From Branchiostoma floridae (Eukaryota > Chordata > Leptocardii > Amphioxiformes > Branchiostomatidae), in the NCBI RefSeq assembly GCF_000003815.2, contig NC_049993.1, positions 16,266,897-16,330,896 of the forward strand: a stretch of 64,000 bases of DNA, in the 5' to 3' direction. A model generated the notes under the pieces. It searched no databases and was not told where the DNA came from. It was given only the letters and a program-made list of their open reading frames with translations. Numbering within the stretch: the first letter of the stretch is position 1; every line of letters starts with the position of its first letter. Both the position numbers and the translations under genes were made by a program. Below are positions 50,343 through 62,708 of this stretch, in pieces.

Positions 50343-51300
50343 AAAAACTGCACCAATGGCTGGTAGTGCTTACCCTGGGAGCCAGACAGGACCGGGTAGC
50401 TAGCGAGTTTTGTTCGGGGACCCAAGGCAGTCAGCCCGCAGAACTCACATTAGTGCTCTGGGGGAGTTAAAGCCTGAAGGAGTTATCGCGAGAAGGGTAG
50501 ATGAACTGTCCTAGCTGCCTAGGGTAGGTAGTGCTTGGTAACCCAGACTTTTGCCCAGTGTGCAACCATGGCAGAAGTATTTCGAACCTTGCCCCTCACC
50601 AACAGCGGGGGTGAAAACGTCACCTGGCTCTGTGGCGGCGCTTTTCGGGGGTTTCCTTGCAAGTTCCTTTCCCAGCTTTTATGTAGCAGCCGGAGGCCAA
50701 AGGGGATACAGTTTCCAGCTGCATGTTTAGTAAAATAAACCCGCTTGCTGTACCGTCAACATAGCGGATAGGTATTGCAGGTTTTCGTCTGGCTTTTTGC
50801 TCTAATTTAGACCTTATTTTGCCCGATGTAGTGAGCAACTGCAAGCAAACAACACACAACCATATGCTGGTCTAAGAGTCAGTAATTGGACAATATTTTT
50901 CTGGAAATGTTGATAGAAAAGGGCCTGAAAATTCCTGGAAATACATGTAAGAACAGGTCTTCTCTATGATAGAACCAGGGTGTACTGACTACTGGACCCT
51001 TTTTGGTGCTGATTGCAACAGAATTGTATATGACCAGTTGCAGATCTCTGCTTTTAGGCAAGTAACTTTATTTCTTGCTTGGTGTTCAAGTGGGGCCAAA
51101 ATATGTCTGTTTTCTTGAGCAGGAAGGTTGTAAAGTAAGGCAGGCCTGTTCAGGATCAATCAGTCCTCCAGTAGAGGGGATATCCAGGCAGTGTTTGTTT
51201 GGGTGGCCTTCAGTGTTTATCCTTGCCAGAGGGCAGGCCAGATGAGAGACCAGATGAGTTCAGGCTAGAAGGGGAGAGTGTGAATGTATGTGTTGCTGTA

Positions 51301-51642
51301 CAGGGCTGGAAATACTTTGTTCTGCATACCTGCACTGGTGCAGGTAACATTGAAAATCACCTGCACCAGACAAATTTACCTGCACCATGCTGAATGTAGG
51401 AAGTATGGATCACACCATAATCGTTCAGGAACCATTGCTATTTATTCTTTGATACTCTATATGTGGTAACAGCCAATGCAGCTAGTAACAATCCATATAC
51501 AGCTACATAATAGGACTTTTATATATAACAAACCCAGTACAAGGACCAGTGCATGTTCGGTGCAGGTAGACACAAGAAAAGCCTGCAAAGCTTCAATTTT
51601 ACCTGCACTAACGTGCATATGCAGGTGGTTTTTCGAGCCCTG
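51301..51642. mobile_element. hAT-like MITE with 5-bp target duplication (copy B)
   Basis: A 342-bp element with left end CAGGGCTGGAAAT and right end (reverse complement) CAGGGCTCGAAAA. It is flanked by CTGTA on both sides (51296-51300 and 51643-51647). It carries repeated TGCAGGT/ACCTGCA motifs near both ends, including the palindrome ACCTGCACTGGTGCAGGT. It is non-coding and from the same broad family as 32522-32884. Confidence 0.75.
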
Positions 51643-52354
51643 CTGTAGGATTCAGCCTTCATTTGGTAAAACAGTAATCTCTAAGCAGATCCCATGATGG
51701 CAGATAGTGCAAAACTGGCCAAGTAGCGTAGTCAGACAAGAGGTGCCTCTTTACATCCTTGTTAGTAAAGAAGAAGAGAAGAAAGAAAAGAGAAGGAAGT
51801 GATCTCTTTGAAATGATCATAAATGAAGAAATTGCAGAGAAAGGCATACAATTGACAAGCAGTTGTGATCGGAAAATCGCTGACACAATGTTTTAATTCA
51901 AGGGAATGATACCCCTTACTTCCCATTCGCCCAGTGTACCCTTGCTAAACAGAGAGATCAAAAGGAAAAATGAGTTTGATTCTTGGAAATGGCGGTCATT
52001 GTGATCAAGAAAGGAATTGCTCAGAACCCAGAGCAATTGGAAAAGGGAGCCATTCAGCGCGGAAAGCTGTACACCCAAATAGCCATCTGAAGTGGTACTT
52101 GACTTCCTCTGATCATCAGCCGACACGCCATTTGTTTCCGCCTCCTGAGTGGTTGCCAGGACAACCAAAGGACGGTTTTTGTTGGGGGATGTTGACGCTT
52201 TGGGTAGAAAGAAGTACAATGTACACTCGCCAAGAAAAAGTGTTTTGAACAGTATCAAGATTTTTTATTATCAAGATTTTGTCTTTTCAAAAAATTTCCA
52301 GAACATAAAATCTGAACACTTGAAAGAGTGTTGTTTTTTTGTTGACAGACTTTG

Positions 52355-52519
52355 AGCTCAAAGTAGACACTCATACCTGGACAAAAATGCTAGCATAGCT
52401 CAAAGTAGACACACATACCTGGACAAAAATGCTAGCATAGCTCAAAGTAGACACACATACCTGGACAAAAATGCTAGCATAGCTCAAAGTAGACACACAT
52501 ACCTGGACAAAAATGCTAG
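52355..52519. repeat. minisatellite, 42-bp unit, 3.9 copies
   Basis: AGCTCAAAGTAGACAC starts at 52355, 52397, 52439 and 52481. Units are identical apart from one base in the first and the truncated last unit. There are no spacers, so it is not a CRISPR array. Confidence 0.93.
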
Positions 52520-55194
52520 TTTGGTGGTGTATGTTGAAGCTTGCGTGTACTCAGTCAGTGTTTTGTAAGGAAATCTGGTCACACACCAGGGCATGTTTGG
52601 ATGATTATCTGTTGTTGTGTTTCCTTTATCTCAGGAAAGACAAGTTGTTTGTTTCCTGAATGAGCTGCTAAAATATGCTGAATAAGATAAGCAGGGTTAT
52701 AAGGTGCTTGTCAAAGCAAACAGTAGCCCCTGAGATATCCCCATGTTTACTTTTATCCTGTTTTGAAAAAATCATTAAGAAGAACAGGAAAATCTAAAAA
52801 GAATTGTATTACAACTTCAGAAAATTATTAAGTAAGTTCAAAGTGTCAAAACAAAAAACAAGTATTTTGAAAAATTAAGAAGGAAAGGTAGGACATTCTG
52901 TATAGGTGTAACAGATAAAACCAGTTGCTATTCTCCTTGGTCAAATCCGAAGGACATTAATTTTTCTCTGGACACTTTCTTCAGATAAGGTGGGGGCCAC
53001 AGATGTTGTACAGTTGCTCTAATGGTAAGAAAATAGATGGAAAATTAAGTGTAGGGAAAGAAAGTGGTATTTATTGCTGGGAGGCCCAGCTGAGTGGAAA
53101 GTGATCAAGTATTCTGCAAATGAGAGGGTACGGCGAGGAGATATTGGATTTTCTGGCAAGTCGATAACCGTGCGAACTACGGGATATTCCAATTGAATGT
53201 GGAGGGGAATGTTTGCAATCTGCTTCTTGTAGTGTGTTGTGCTTTACTTAGAAATCACATTCTATCCAAGAACAAAGGAAGTGTGTGTTTGTTGCCCAGA
53301 GTATCTTAAAAGTGAGAGTGGTATTTTTTTGAGGAATGGGAGCCATTTTTTCATTAAAAAAAATGAGATACTTTTCCTACTTGGAACACACTCTGCCTCT
53401 ACATCTTCTTCCACCCTAATATAAAATTCCCTATAATCAGGTTGTAGTTGCTATCTTATTCTATGTTTGGAAAATATTTAAGGACAGCAGGGCACCAAAT
53501 TACACCAGTGTAAAATCCCGCCCTATTGTTCCCCTTTGTGGAATCCCTTGACCTGAGGCAGGGCTGTGAACAGACGTTACATGGATGTACAACACAAAGG
53601 ACACATCAGACGTTCTGCTGGAGTTCAGATAGGTGAAACTATACACCTGTGAGAAGCACGTACAGGTGAAAACTCCACAGGTAGTTGGGGGGATACTCGC
53701 ACACCTGTTTGTAGCAAGAAAAGATGGTTTCAAGTAGCACACTGGATAATGTACAAGTTTTTGTACAACATCTAAACTTAAAGAGTCTGTTGGCTAAAAA
53801 GTCTCAGAATTCTGTTTGTAATGTCAGAAAACAATTTGTCTTTATCTTTCGTCTGTGGTGGTCAAATATCTATTCATTGATTTGCACCTGAAGGCAAAGA
53901 TGTGGTGATTTGTAAAGTTTACTTTTCTAGAAATTGAAGTGAAAGTTTTTTGGCTTTCAGCCAACAATTCCACAAGAAAATGTAGGCAAAGTTGAAAACT
54001 TCTTTATGTTGTTGCCATAGATCTAGAGGCATGCTGTAAAGGTGCTCAAGAAATGTTATCTCATCTCCCAGCCCAGACATAGTTGGAATTGTTTCGAAGC
54101 GGGCGGCGTTACTCGTACAATAGCCACCGTGTTCGGTCCATTGCCACCAGTATAGACGTCTCCAAATACCTGTGGTTCACAGAAACATTTGCATGCAGCA
54201 AAGCTGAAAGGCATGGTAATATACACAGAAAACAGATGCTAGACTGACAAGAAAGAATACATACACACTTCAGAGATGACATTCAAACATGGTATGATAA
54301 TTCTATAAATTTTTGCTTTAATTTGAAGAAGAATAAAAAACAGCCCCTGCTTTGAAAGAATTTGAGTTGACCACAGGTAACCCTAGACTTGTGTGAGTTC
54401 AATATCCTACGTTTACCCAAAATGAAGTATTGGTAGCTGTCAGAGGCTTTACAAGCCATTTGGTAAGATTGCTTCCAGTGCCCCAAGATCATACGATACA
54501 ATCCCTTTTCGTTTGAAAGTGTCCAATATTATTACCCATGTGTTGAGCTGATATCGCTGATTGTTGGTTCCATACCTGAAACATGTTGCACTCCCGGCAT
54601 CTGCAAGCTGGATTGGACTGATACGATAGTTGAAATCCCAGAGCCGCGCACATTTTCAACCCGCAAAATCAAAAGTTTCGACAGCCTTACCCTGCACTTT
54701 CAGTTTCTTAGATTTTTATCTTGCTAAAATTGCAATTTTCTGTATCTTCACCTTCTATCCGAGTTTGCTACAAGCAAATTTCAGTTGCAGGCTGATGCCT
54801 CCTTGCTAGTGTCCAAGTTATGTTTTTTCACCTGCAAAATTGCAAGTTTCTAAATCACGGCAGCTTAATAAAGTAAAAAGAAAGAGCCAGCGCCAACAGT
54901 TACTGCAGAGAGTGTTACCCAGGGAAGCAGCTCAAGTTCTTGTCACCAAACCAGGGCTGTCTCCAGCTTTAAATGTTTTTTCTATCGAACTCATTGTTTT
55001 GGAGCCCCTGTTGTTGATTTCCCTTGTTGAATATGTCTTTTTTTATTTAAGGTTATGAAAATGCTTTTCCAGAGTTCTATGTAGTTGACGTCAGATTTTT
55101 GGGACAGATGGGGTAACATTTCTTACTGTCGCAACAAGCAAATTTCCGGGATGGAAGGATGGGTCCTGGAAACAGCCCTGCACCAAACTGCAGA

Positions 55195-55262
55195 TTGTAG
55201 ATCAATGTTATAACATAATCTTTATTGAACAAGACAAAAGTACAGCAACTTTTGTAAGGTCT
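55195..55262 (-). mobile_element. possible retroposon or gene 3' end
   Basis: The minus strand carries TTGTTCAATAAAGATT preceded by ordinary sequence, a polyadenylation-like signal. There is no tail repeat and no coding remnant, so it could be a chance match. Confidence 0.2.
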
Positions 55263-56508
55263 ACATGCATAACAACTACTTACAGTAAAACTAAACACAC
55301 ATTCATGGATATCTATAGGTATGAATAAATCAACATATAGGGTCTAGCTTGTCATTTACACTATTGGTTCTATGGTATAAACTCAGTCTCTCACTCATGG
55401 CAGGGTATTGTAGCTCTGAAAATTATAAACATTTGTGGATATATTTGCCTACTTGTACACAGTGTGGATTATCGCCTCCTAGAATGTAGTTGATTTTATC
55501 TATCGAACAGAGAGTAGCAAATTCTTTAGAAAGATATTTTCTGCCCCCCACCCCCCTCCCCCCTCTCACATAGCACCATCAAGAAGTAGCAGGTGTGATC
55601 AGGACCAAAGCCATTTCCCTCACGCCTGCAATTCCGTACGATTGCTAATAGGCTTTGCGCGAAGACGGGGCATCTGGCCATCGGTTGGGCCCGTCTTGGC
55701 TCGGAGCTAAACACAGGTATTATCCCGGGAACAATAGAGGAGGGATGGGGGCAATCGCGGTAGAAATTGGGGTGGTATCGATCGTCCGGATCAACTGGTG
55801 TACTTGTCGGTGCAGGGATTGATCATACACGCCCAGATTTGTCGCACAATCTTTTGAAAGGTTTTGGTGGGCCCCAAACTTTTGTTTCGGTGGGTGTAAA
55901 ATGCCTGTGATGAATTCACCGTACGATGAGAAATAGATGTGCCATATAGCAATTGTATTGATTATGGGTTGTGGTAGGTAGGGGGGTGAAATCCTTATTT
56001 ATGTTAAGAATTCTCAAAGATTTTGTTGAGAGTTTTCAAAAATTTGAATCTCTTACACCTGATACTGCCCTTTTGATTTGTGACAATTTTGCACCTGTCT
56101 TTTCTTTCATTCTTACACATTCTTATTCTTGTCAATTTACACTGCTTAACTTTAATTTATACATTTGACAGTTTTTTCTATCACCCCTACTTTGTAATGG
56201 TGTATCCCTGCAGTTCGATTGTCGTTTGGGCTTACATGAGTCAATAAACTTCCCTCTAATTATGGTGAAGCAGTTCAGCCTCCTTGTCACCACCCAAGAA
56301 TAATTCCCACCCTCCCGCTTGCTCTCAAGGTATTTCACCTTGAACATGTCACTCAAGTGTCAAAGGTTCTATTTAGAGAAGCAATTTTCCCTAAGAAGGC
56401 TGATAGGGCCTTGGCTGTTGCCGCCAGCTTCTGTTGCAGGGACCCATTCTTGTTTAATGGTGCGAGCTGTCGTTTGTTTTCCTGGGTGTCCGTCACCGCC
56501 ACCCCTGC

Positions 56509-56784
56509 CTTCCAAACTGCCATCACCTGTCTATATTAGGAGAAAACAAAAGGCCTGCATTTCTGGCAATTCTAAGTTATTTCCTTTGTTCATGGCGAGT
56601 TTGAATTAAAGATAGATTAGAATGAGATGAAAGCAGAGACTTGAGGAACAATCTTAATCGTATTTCCTGGCTAAAAACTGTCAGGACCCCAGCCTTCCCA
56701 ACTGCCATCACCTGTCTATATTAGGAGAAAACAAAAGGCCTGCATTTCTTTCTGGCAATTCCAAGTTACTTCCTTTGTTCATGG
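56509..56784. repeat. direct repeat, ~88 bp copies 183 bp apart
   Basis: Copies at about 56509-56595 and 56692-56784 share CTGCCATCACCTGTCTATAT through CTTCCTTTGTTCATGG-type sequence. The second has a 4-bp insertion (TTTC). Confidence 0.8.
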
Positions 56785-56802
56785 TCATTTTTATATTGAA
56801 GA

Positions 56803-56852
56803 TAGATTTGATTTGATTTAATTTATTTGGCTGTATAGAGAGAAATACAGCC
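56803..56852 (-). mobile_element. retroposon 3' tail with terminal hairpin
   Basis: On the minus strand a perfect 8-bp stem (GGCTGTAT / ATACAGCC, 8-base loop) is followed directly by an AAATAAATT stretch and short AAATC repeats. A 3' stem-loop followed by a short tandem tail is characteristic of the 3' ends of several non-LTR retrotransposons and their SINEs. The body upstream (above 56852) is not recognisable. Confidence 0.45.
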
Positions 56853-57622
56853 AGGGCTACCCAACATGGATAAAACACATTGAAAACAGTGATAATAGTT
56901 ACTACCTAAAACTGTACCTAGGCTCTGTTTTTGTGTTCATGGTTGTCCCAAGAAACTTGTTGGCATTGTCGTTGGGAAGGGTGAAACTTCACGGTCACCC
57001 AAAACAAGTAAACGCTAATAATTTGCCATAATTTCAAAGATGTGGTGTTGACATCACAACAAGCGCCATTATTATTCCAATGCTGTTGGAGAGCACTTAT
57101 GCTGTTATTATTGTCTAGCCATTTCCCAGGTGGAATAAATGCACTATTCTCGCCCCACCTCCAGTATGTTGGGAGAAGCCTGCAGGGAGATGTGTTGATG
57201 CATGAAGTGTGGAACAGATAAGCTCCAGGGTGTACTTTCCATCAGGAGAACAAATAGATGGGTAGATATACACAGTGGCACGCAGCAAACACTGTGTGAC
57301 GCAAACACTGTGTGAGGGGGGCATCACACATTTCTCGGAAGCTGCCTCTGTCAATTTTTTTGATGCAGCAGAAAGATCATTGCATTGATTTTACTTGAAG
57401 AAAGTCTTAGTTCTACAAATGGTTGTACAGTACCACTACCAGTACATAGATAGAGTCTTTGAAATATAATGTACGACTAAGAAGGAGCGAAGAAGAAACA
57501 GTAGTTCTCCTTGCCAACAAAAATTTCTGGTAAATCTATTCTGAAGGCTGCCTAGCTTTCCAAATGAGAAAATCCCTTGTAGAATGTGCATTGAAATTGT
57601 AGCATAGACAAGAATAGTTGAG

Positions 57623-57641
57623 CTATATATATATATATATT
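57623..57641. repeat. short (TA)n microsatellite
   Basis: About nine TA dinucleotides in AT-rich sequence. Confidence 0.9.
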
Positions 57642-58994
57642 CTAACTTAATCTAAGCATCATTTTTCATTTTTACTCCACTCCAATAATATTGGACTAGT
57701 CCATGCTCGTTCATTATTCATAAGGTGATGTCACTTGCCGCAAAGCATGCTGGGATGAGGATTCCCGCATTAAGTCCTATCATTAAGCCTGTCTCTTTCA
57801 TGTTTATGACCCATCCTTTATCCACCTTTAATCTAAGAATAAAGTACAAATGATAAAACACAAGACGTTGTGAACCGATGTCTTGGAATCATAAGACGCA
57901 GCGGAAGATATCCATCATTAGGAATGTGTGAGTCACTCAGATTTGATCAACCCGCACACGCCAATCCGCGTTGCGGGGATTAATTAATTTCCAGTTTTAT
58001 GTGGCCGTCCCCAATTTCATCCGGCGGCCTCCCTGCCTTTCATGAACAGAATTGGAATAGAATCAGCCAATTGGTGCCCATCCCTTCTCTACCTGGTGCC
58101 ATTGAAACTCACTGGAATCGTACCGTCTGTACCGGGGCTAAGGAATACAATCAGGAACTGCCGTGGGATGGAGGCTGTTTGAAGCAGGGGTCCAGGATGG
58201 ATGGATACGAGCGGGTTATCCTGCCCACCACCCTCCTTCAGCTGGTGGTTCTCTCGCAGGATCAAGTGCCGAGAGGTGACCAGGGATTGATGCGTTTGAT
58301 CGAGGGTTCGTCTGCGGCTGATTGCGGTTCCCATATTTATGTCCTTGGGTGCCCTTCACATCCCTCTCTGTTCTGTCTGGAGGGCTGTGGCTGCGTTATT
58401 TGTGAAGCATTTTGATGGCAAAATCTCGTTAAATCAAATGTGGTTTGAATGTGATATAAAGATCTGATGGTATGGGTATGGGTGCTCAAAAACCTGCCTG
58501 TAGAGCAATGACGACATCTATCACCTGAAAAGATCAAACGTTTTATAAGAAACATCTCAGGAATTTCAGGTGTATTTGTAGCGAATGTGTTGTAAAAATC
58601 TTTTGGAGTCAAATGTAGATTACGATGGGATTTAGTTTCTTGACGACATGATGGTATGATGAGTGATAATCTACCTCACAGCTGAAGTCAAACATTGACA
58701 ATCACACCCTGGTATTGCAGCAAGCTAATATTTATATATAATGCCACATCTTCATTGTTCTTCTTGTGTACTTGTGTACATTGTAAGTTATTGTGTTCCT
58801 TTGCATTCCCATACTCAGTAACTGTAATTAGTTGTATTTATTATGATAAAAGATAAACAATTTTTTTATATAGGTAAATGGTACATACAAACAAAAAAAT
58901 TACTACATGATAATGATATGAGAACAAACTATACTTTTATTTATCAACACTACCTCTGTCATGGGACTAAAATCTTGCTTTTTCCCCCCACCAG

Positions 58995-59297
58995 AACCCC
59001 CGACAATCATCCGCGCGCCGGTTGACGTGACGGGTATCCACGGTGCCACCATCAGCCTCGTGTGCGAGGCTAACGGAGACCCCGTGCCCACGCTCACGTG
59101 GACCAAGGGCGGCGGCAGGAAGATCAACACCAGCAGCGGCACCAGGTTCGACGTAGTGCTGTTTAACGGAGGGAGGGGCTCCGTGCTGAGGATAGACCCC
59201 CTGCGGACCCCGCGGGATGACACCACGTTCGAGTGTACGGCCGACAACGGCGTCGGGGAGGCAGCTTCGGCTAGTGCGCTGCTACGTGTGCTAAAAG
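58995..59297 (+). CDS. LAR-type receptor tyrosine phosphatase, Ig1 exon (partial gene)
   Basis: Exon of 303 bases encoding residues 34-134, the first C2-type immunoglobulin domain of a LAR-family receptor phosphatase. The acceptor is a C-rich tract ending ccaccag|AA and the donor is AAAG|gtgagc; both introns are phase 1, the usual arrangement for an Ig exon. Visible hallmarks are Cys57 (LVCEANGDP), Trp69, Cys114 (TFECTADN) and the family signature VLRI-PLRTPRD at residues 97-108, nearly identical to vertebrate PTPRS/D/F. In that family Ig1 binds heparan- and chondroitin-sulfate proteoglycans through a basic loop after the Trp. Here the loop is TKGGGRKINTSSGTRF: basic, but longer than the human one and carrying an N-T-S glycosylation sequon at N78. 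The exon is far more GC-rich than the flanking introns. Ig2, the FNIII repeats and the phosphatase domains lie beyond the window. Confidence 0.96.
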
Positions 59298-60360
59298 GTG
59301 AGCTCTCATATTATTTCATATCTGTATTGGTAGAAATCATACTAAAGCAAAGTTGAATGGTAATTTCCTATTTTTGTGTAGGAAATTACAGTTAAACTTT
59401 GTTTTACAAAGGTTCTGTTCATATTATGTTTACAGTAGTGATGTTACGTGATTACTTTTCCTCCACAACGGAATGGCACTTGGTTCTTTGGTTAAAAGAA
59501 CAACAAAATCCTAGAATACAGAAATTTATACATTATGTGACATACAATTTACAATAGACAACGATAAAAAAAAACACTCCAAACTTCTCTGTCTGGCGCA
59601 GCAGCTTCTTTTGCAGTCTGTCAGACAGAGATAGAAGCGAGCCAAAGCCTCCATTATGCAAACCTGACCCAGTGGCACATCTGTAGATAAGACATTACCA
59701 AATGTAGTTTCCAGTGAGTGAGCCCTGGGCTGATTTTGGGCTGGCTGAAAATGGTCGGACGTGCGTCACTGACTATCACAGGTGGGAAATGACATGACAG
59801 GAGCTGCTGTATCTGGGTCAAACCATCCTTCATGGTAAGGGTGGAATTACAGGCCATTGGAAACTGTGGTATATCACTTTTTGGAAAGTACGTCCGACCT
59901 GGAGTGTAAAGCCTGGAATATGCCAAATGCAGAAATTCATTTGTCAAGATTTGTCCTGTTCAAAAACAGGAGACTTCGAAGTTCAAATGAATTTGAAATA
60001 TATACATATAATATATATAAATATATATGAAATTTTGTGTACCTTCAGAACTTAACAATACATGTTTTTCTCATAAAGATTTCTGTCATATTTTATGAAC
60101 TCTTACTTATGAAAATGGGATATACATTCTTTGATAGCTGCTTTATTTTCAAGCATGAATATACAAATATATAAACGTAGATCTGTTTGCTTGTTATAAT
60201 TTATTCAGTGGTTTTGGTCCATTGGCTTTTCCCCCCTCTTTTAGTAATAGTCAGAAAACCACACAGTCTGAATATTGACCCACCCAGAAGAACAATATTG
60301 GAAAATCTGTCCCCCGTGCTTTACCCTGACTCCGGCATATTGAACTTGAAATTGTCATGA

Positions 60361-60540
60361 TGAACCACTGATGAAAATGAATTTTAGTAATGAGAGTTGG
60401 AGCGGTCAGCGTAATGAAAATGGATGGTTACCGGCTTCTCATGATCAATACGGCCAACGCTAATGGCAGAAGGGAGCCGAATTATGCATCGGGGTGTCGA
60501 TAATCGTTTGGCGAACAGGCCCATAAGTTCTGCCTCCTCT
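60361..60540. promoter_or_regulatory. candidate intronic regulatory element downstream of the Ig1 exon
   Basis: A complex, repeat-free, more GC-rich segment in an AT-rich intron. It contains TAATGA, a palindromic TCATGA, ATTATGCAT (POU-like, 60481) and GATAATCG. It looks like enhancer DNA, but this is only compositional evidence. Confidence 0.25.
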
Positions 60541-61222
60541 CGTTTTCTGTACTTGTACCATAAATGTTCCTGTTTACATGAAAAACATATTCTTACTCAT
60601 GGAATTACACCTACATAGATCTTGATATCAAATGCTGTAAATTTGTCATTTTAAATGTCCAAACCTTATTCAGATTTTCAATCATCTATACTTCATTGAG
60701 AAAGGAAAAGGGAATGCAATATTTCTTGATTTAAATCAATACCAAAAAAATGGTCAATGAGAATTTAGTTGTGCTGCAAAACCAAAGACAGTTGTGTAGA
60801 AATTTAAGCACAAGGCTGCCTGGGTTGACCACAGTAGTGCATAGTTTGTAATTAAAAAATATAAATAAAAGATACCTAGTTCTATGGTATAATTTTTTCA
60901 TAGATGCAGGTATACTATAAGATATAAGATATCTCATATTCTGCAGGTTTCTTTTTCGAGCTCTTGGGGTCTTCTATTTTCTAAAGCTAAGGGAATTTGA
61001 CAGTATTCCTTGAAGTTCCCTAATGTTGCGGTGACCGTCCACCTGATAAATGCCCACTCCCACGCAGTGAGGAATCACTCAGGGTGGGAATGTCACATAA
61101 GGTGCCTCCCACTAACCAGATTCCCAATCCTCTCCCTCATTCATGTGCTTCGGAAATTGGTACAGATTGGCTGCCCGAGGAAGCCTTATTGTCAAGGTGG
61201 CCAAGTTCAGCGTTGGGGTGTG

Positions 61223-61725
61223 GACGAGATGACAAGAAAGTCTGAGATGATGCAAAGCAATTGTAGAATTGTTAGAAGACATTGGGGGCCTTGGGAGAAG
61301 GACCCAAAGCCAAATAGCCAGGAAAGTCTCCACAAATGAGCTAAGGTACGGATCCCAAATGAGCTAAGTACGGAGGAGATGACAAGAAATTCTGAGATGA
61401 TGCAAAGTAATTGTAGAATTGTTAGACATCAGGAGCCTTGGGAGAAGGACTCAAAGCCAAAATAGTCTGGGAATTCTAGACAAATCAGCTAAGGTACGGA
61501 GGAGAAGATGGGCGATTCAGAGATGATGCCAAGTAATGGTAGAATTGTTAGAAGACATTGGGGGCCCTGGGAGAAGGACTCAAAGCCAGAATAGCCAGGA
61601 AATTCTAGACAAATCAGCTAAGGTACGGAGGAGAAGACGGGCGATTCAGTGATGATGCCAAGTAATGGTAGAATTTTGAGGCATCAGGCGAGCCTTGGGA
61701 GAAGGAGGCAAAGCCTAACAGCCAC
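61223..61725. repeat. tandem repeat, ~128-bp unit, four copies
   Basis: Units carrying ATGATGC-AAG-AAT-GTAGAATT, GCCTTGGGAGAAGGA and CTAAGGTACGGA recur from about 61223, 61372, 61498 and 61626. A 20-bp fragment of the unit is additionally duplicated near 61340-61372. Confidence 0.82.
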
Positions 61726-61734
61726 AGAGTGGAT

Positions 61735-61960
61735 GTGATGAATTAGATCTGCGAGGTTGTAAAATGGAGCGGACGTGAGCTGAATCCCGAATGAACTCCT
61801 GTATTACCGGGAATCTTCCATCTTGTATTCCGTGGGGAGGGAAAAGTTGTGGGAATCGCTGGAGGGGATTAGTCAGCAACCCATAAATACGTTGATGCAT
61901 CATGAGACGCTTTTAGCTGTCCTATTTTTCATGACGGCGCAAAAGGAAATGTATGGAATG
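61735..61960. promoter_or_regulatory. candidate intronic regulatory element
   Basis: A repeat-free island directly after the four-copy tandem repeat, containing CCATAAATAC, TGATGCATCATGA (near-palindromic) and GGGATTAG. No coding potential on either strand. Confidence 0.22.
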
Positions 61961-62708
61961 ATGTATTGGCTGTGAGAACCCAAATGAAGTGTGAAATGTA
62001 TGAAATACATACTAAAGGAGCATTTATTTTATGCCTACATGCAGAATCCACACATAAAACTTGCCATAATTTTTCCTTCCAATTTGTGGAATTTTAACAA
62101 GTACAAATGGCTTCTTGTGGTTTGACGTCATTACATTTGCCTTTAACTTGCATGCAACTTATATAGTAATCCCTGAGAGGGTATTTCTTTGATCCCTTCC
62201 CTTCATGCCAAATCTACACATGAAACCAACCATGATTTTTCAGACCATTTTGTGGAACTTAAAGTTAAAGGAATACAAATCTCCTCTTGTTATTTTACGT
62301 CATCACATTTGTCATCTTACTTGAATGCCCTAATACTGTTAGATGTTCATTTAAGAAATATGTCTACGGCTTATCTTTGCTAGGTTTGTATGAAAAGAAA
62401 AGCAGTTTCCATCTTGAGCTTTGCTCAGAAGTCAGAGCGGTAGGCCCAGCCCAATACCCAGGATGCATTGTGGAGTGGAAGATACCATTCGTCAGTTTGA
62501 CGGGTGGAGAAGGCATTACTACAGAAAGAACGCCTGATTTGTATGCACGGCAATGCTTACACGTGATAATATCTACAGCACGTGCCGGGTAGTACACTTT
62601 GAGGCAGCATCATCATCATTAGCAAGACAGCCAGGCTGTGAAAGAATAGGGTCAAAATGAAGTAGGGTAAAAAGGGTGATGTTAGGGAATGGGATGAGGA
62701 TTTGGACG

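Larger units (their letters stand above)
46854..58994 (+). other. intron between signal-peptide and Ig1 exons (12.1 kb, phase 1)
   Basis: Bounded by gtaaga and a C-rich ...ccaccag acceptor. It contains the 369-bp MITE, the 123-bp and 42-bp minisatellites, a fold-back element, a 5-bp-TSD hAT-like element, the 56.5-kb direct repeat and a retroposon tail. A GC-rich stretch at 57.95-58.4 kb has open frames on both strands (138 and 81 codons) with no recognisable domain. Confidence 0.85.

Noticed and set aside
52355-52519. Regular short repeats considered as a CRISPR array
   Set aside because: Direct head-to-tail minisatellite with no unique spacers, in a eukaryotic context.
57999-58415. 138-codon plus-strand frame in a GC-rich stretch
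   Set aside because: The antisense strand is open as well, no domain is recognised, and no good splice sites in phase with the LAR exons are seen.
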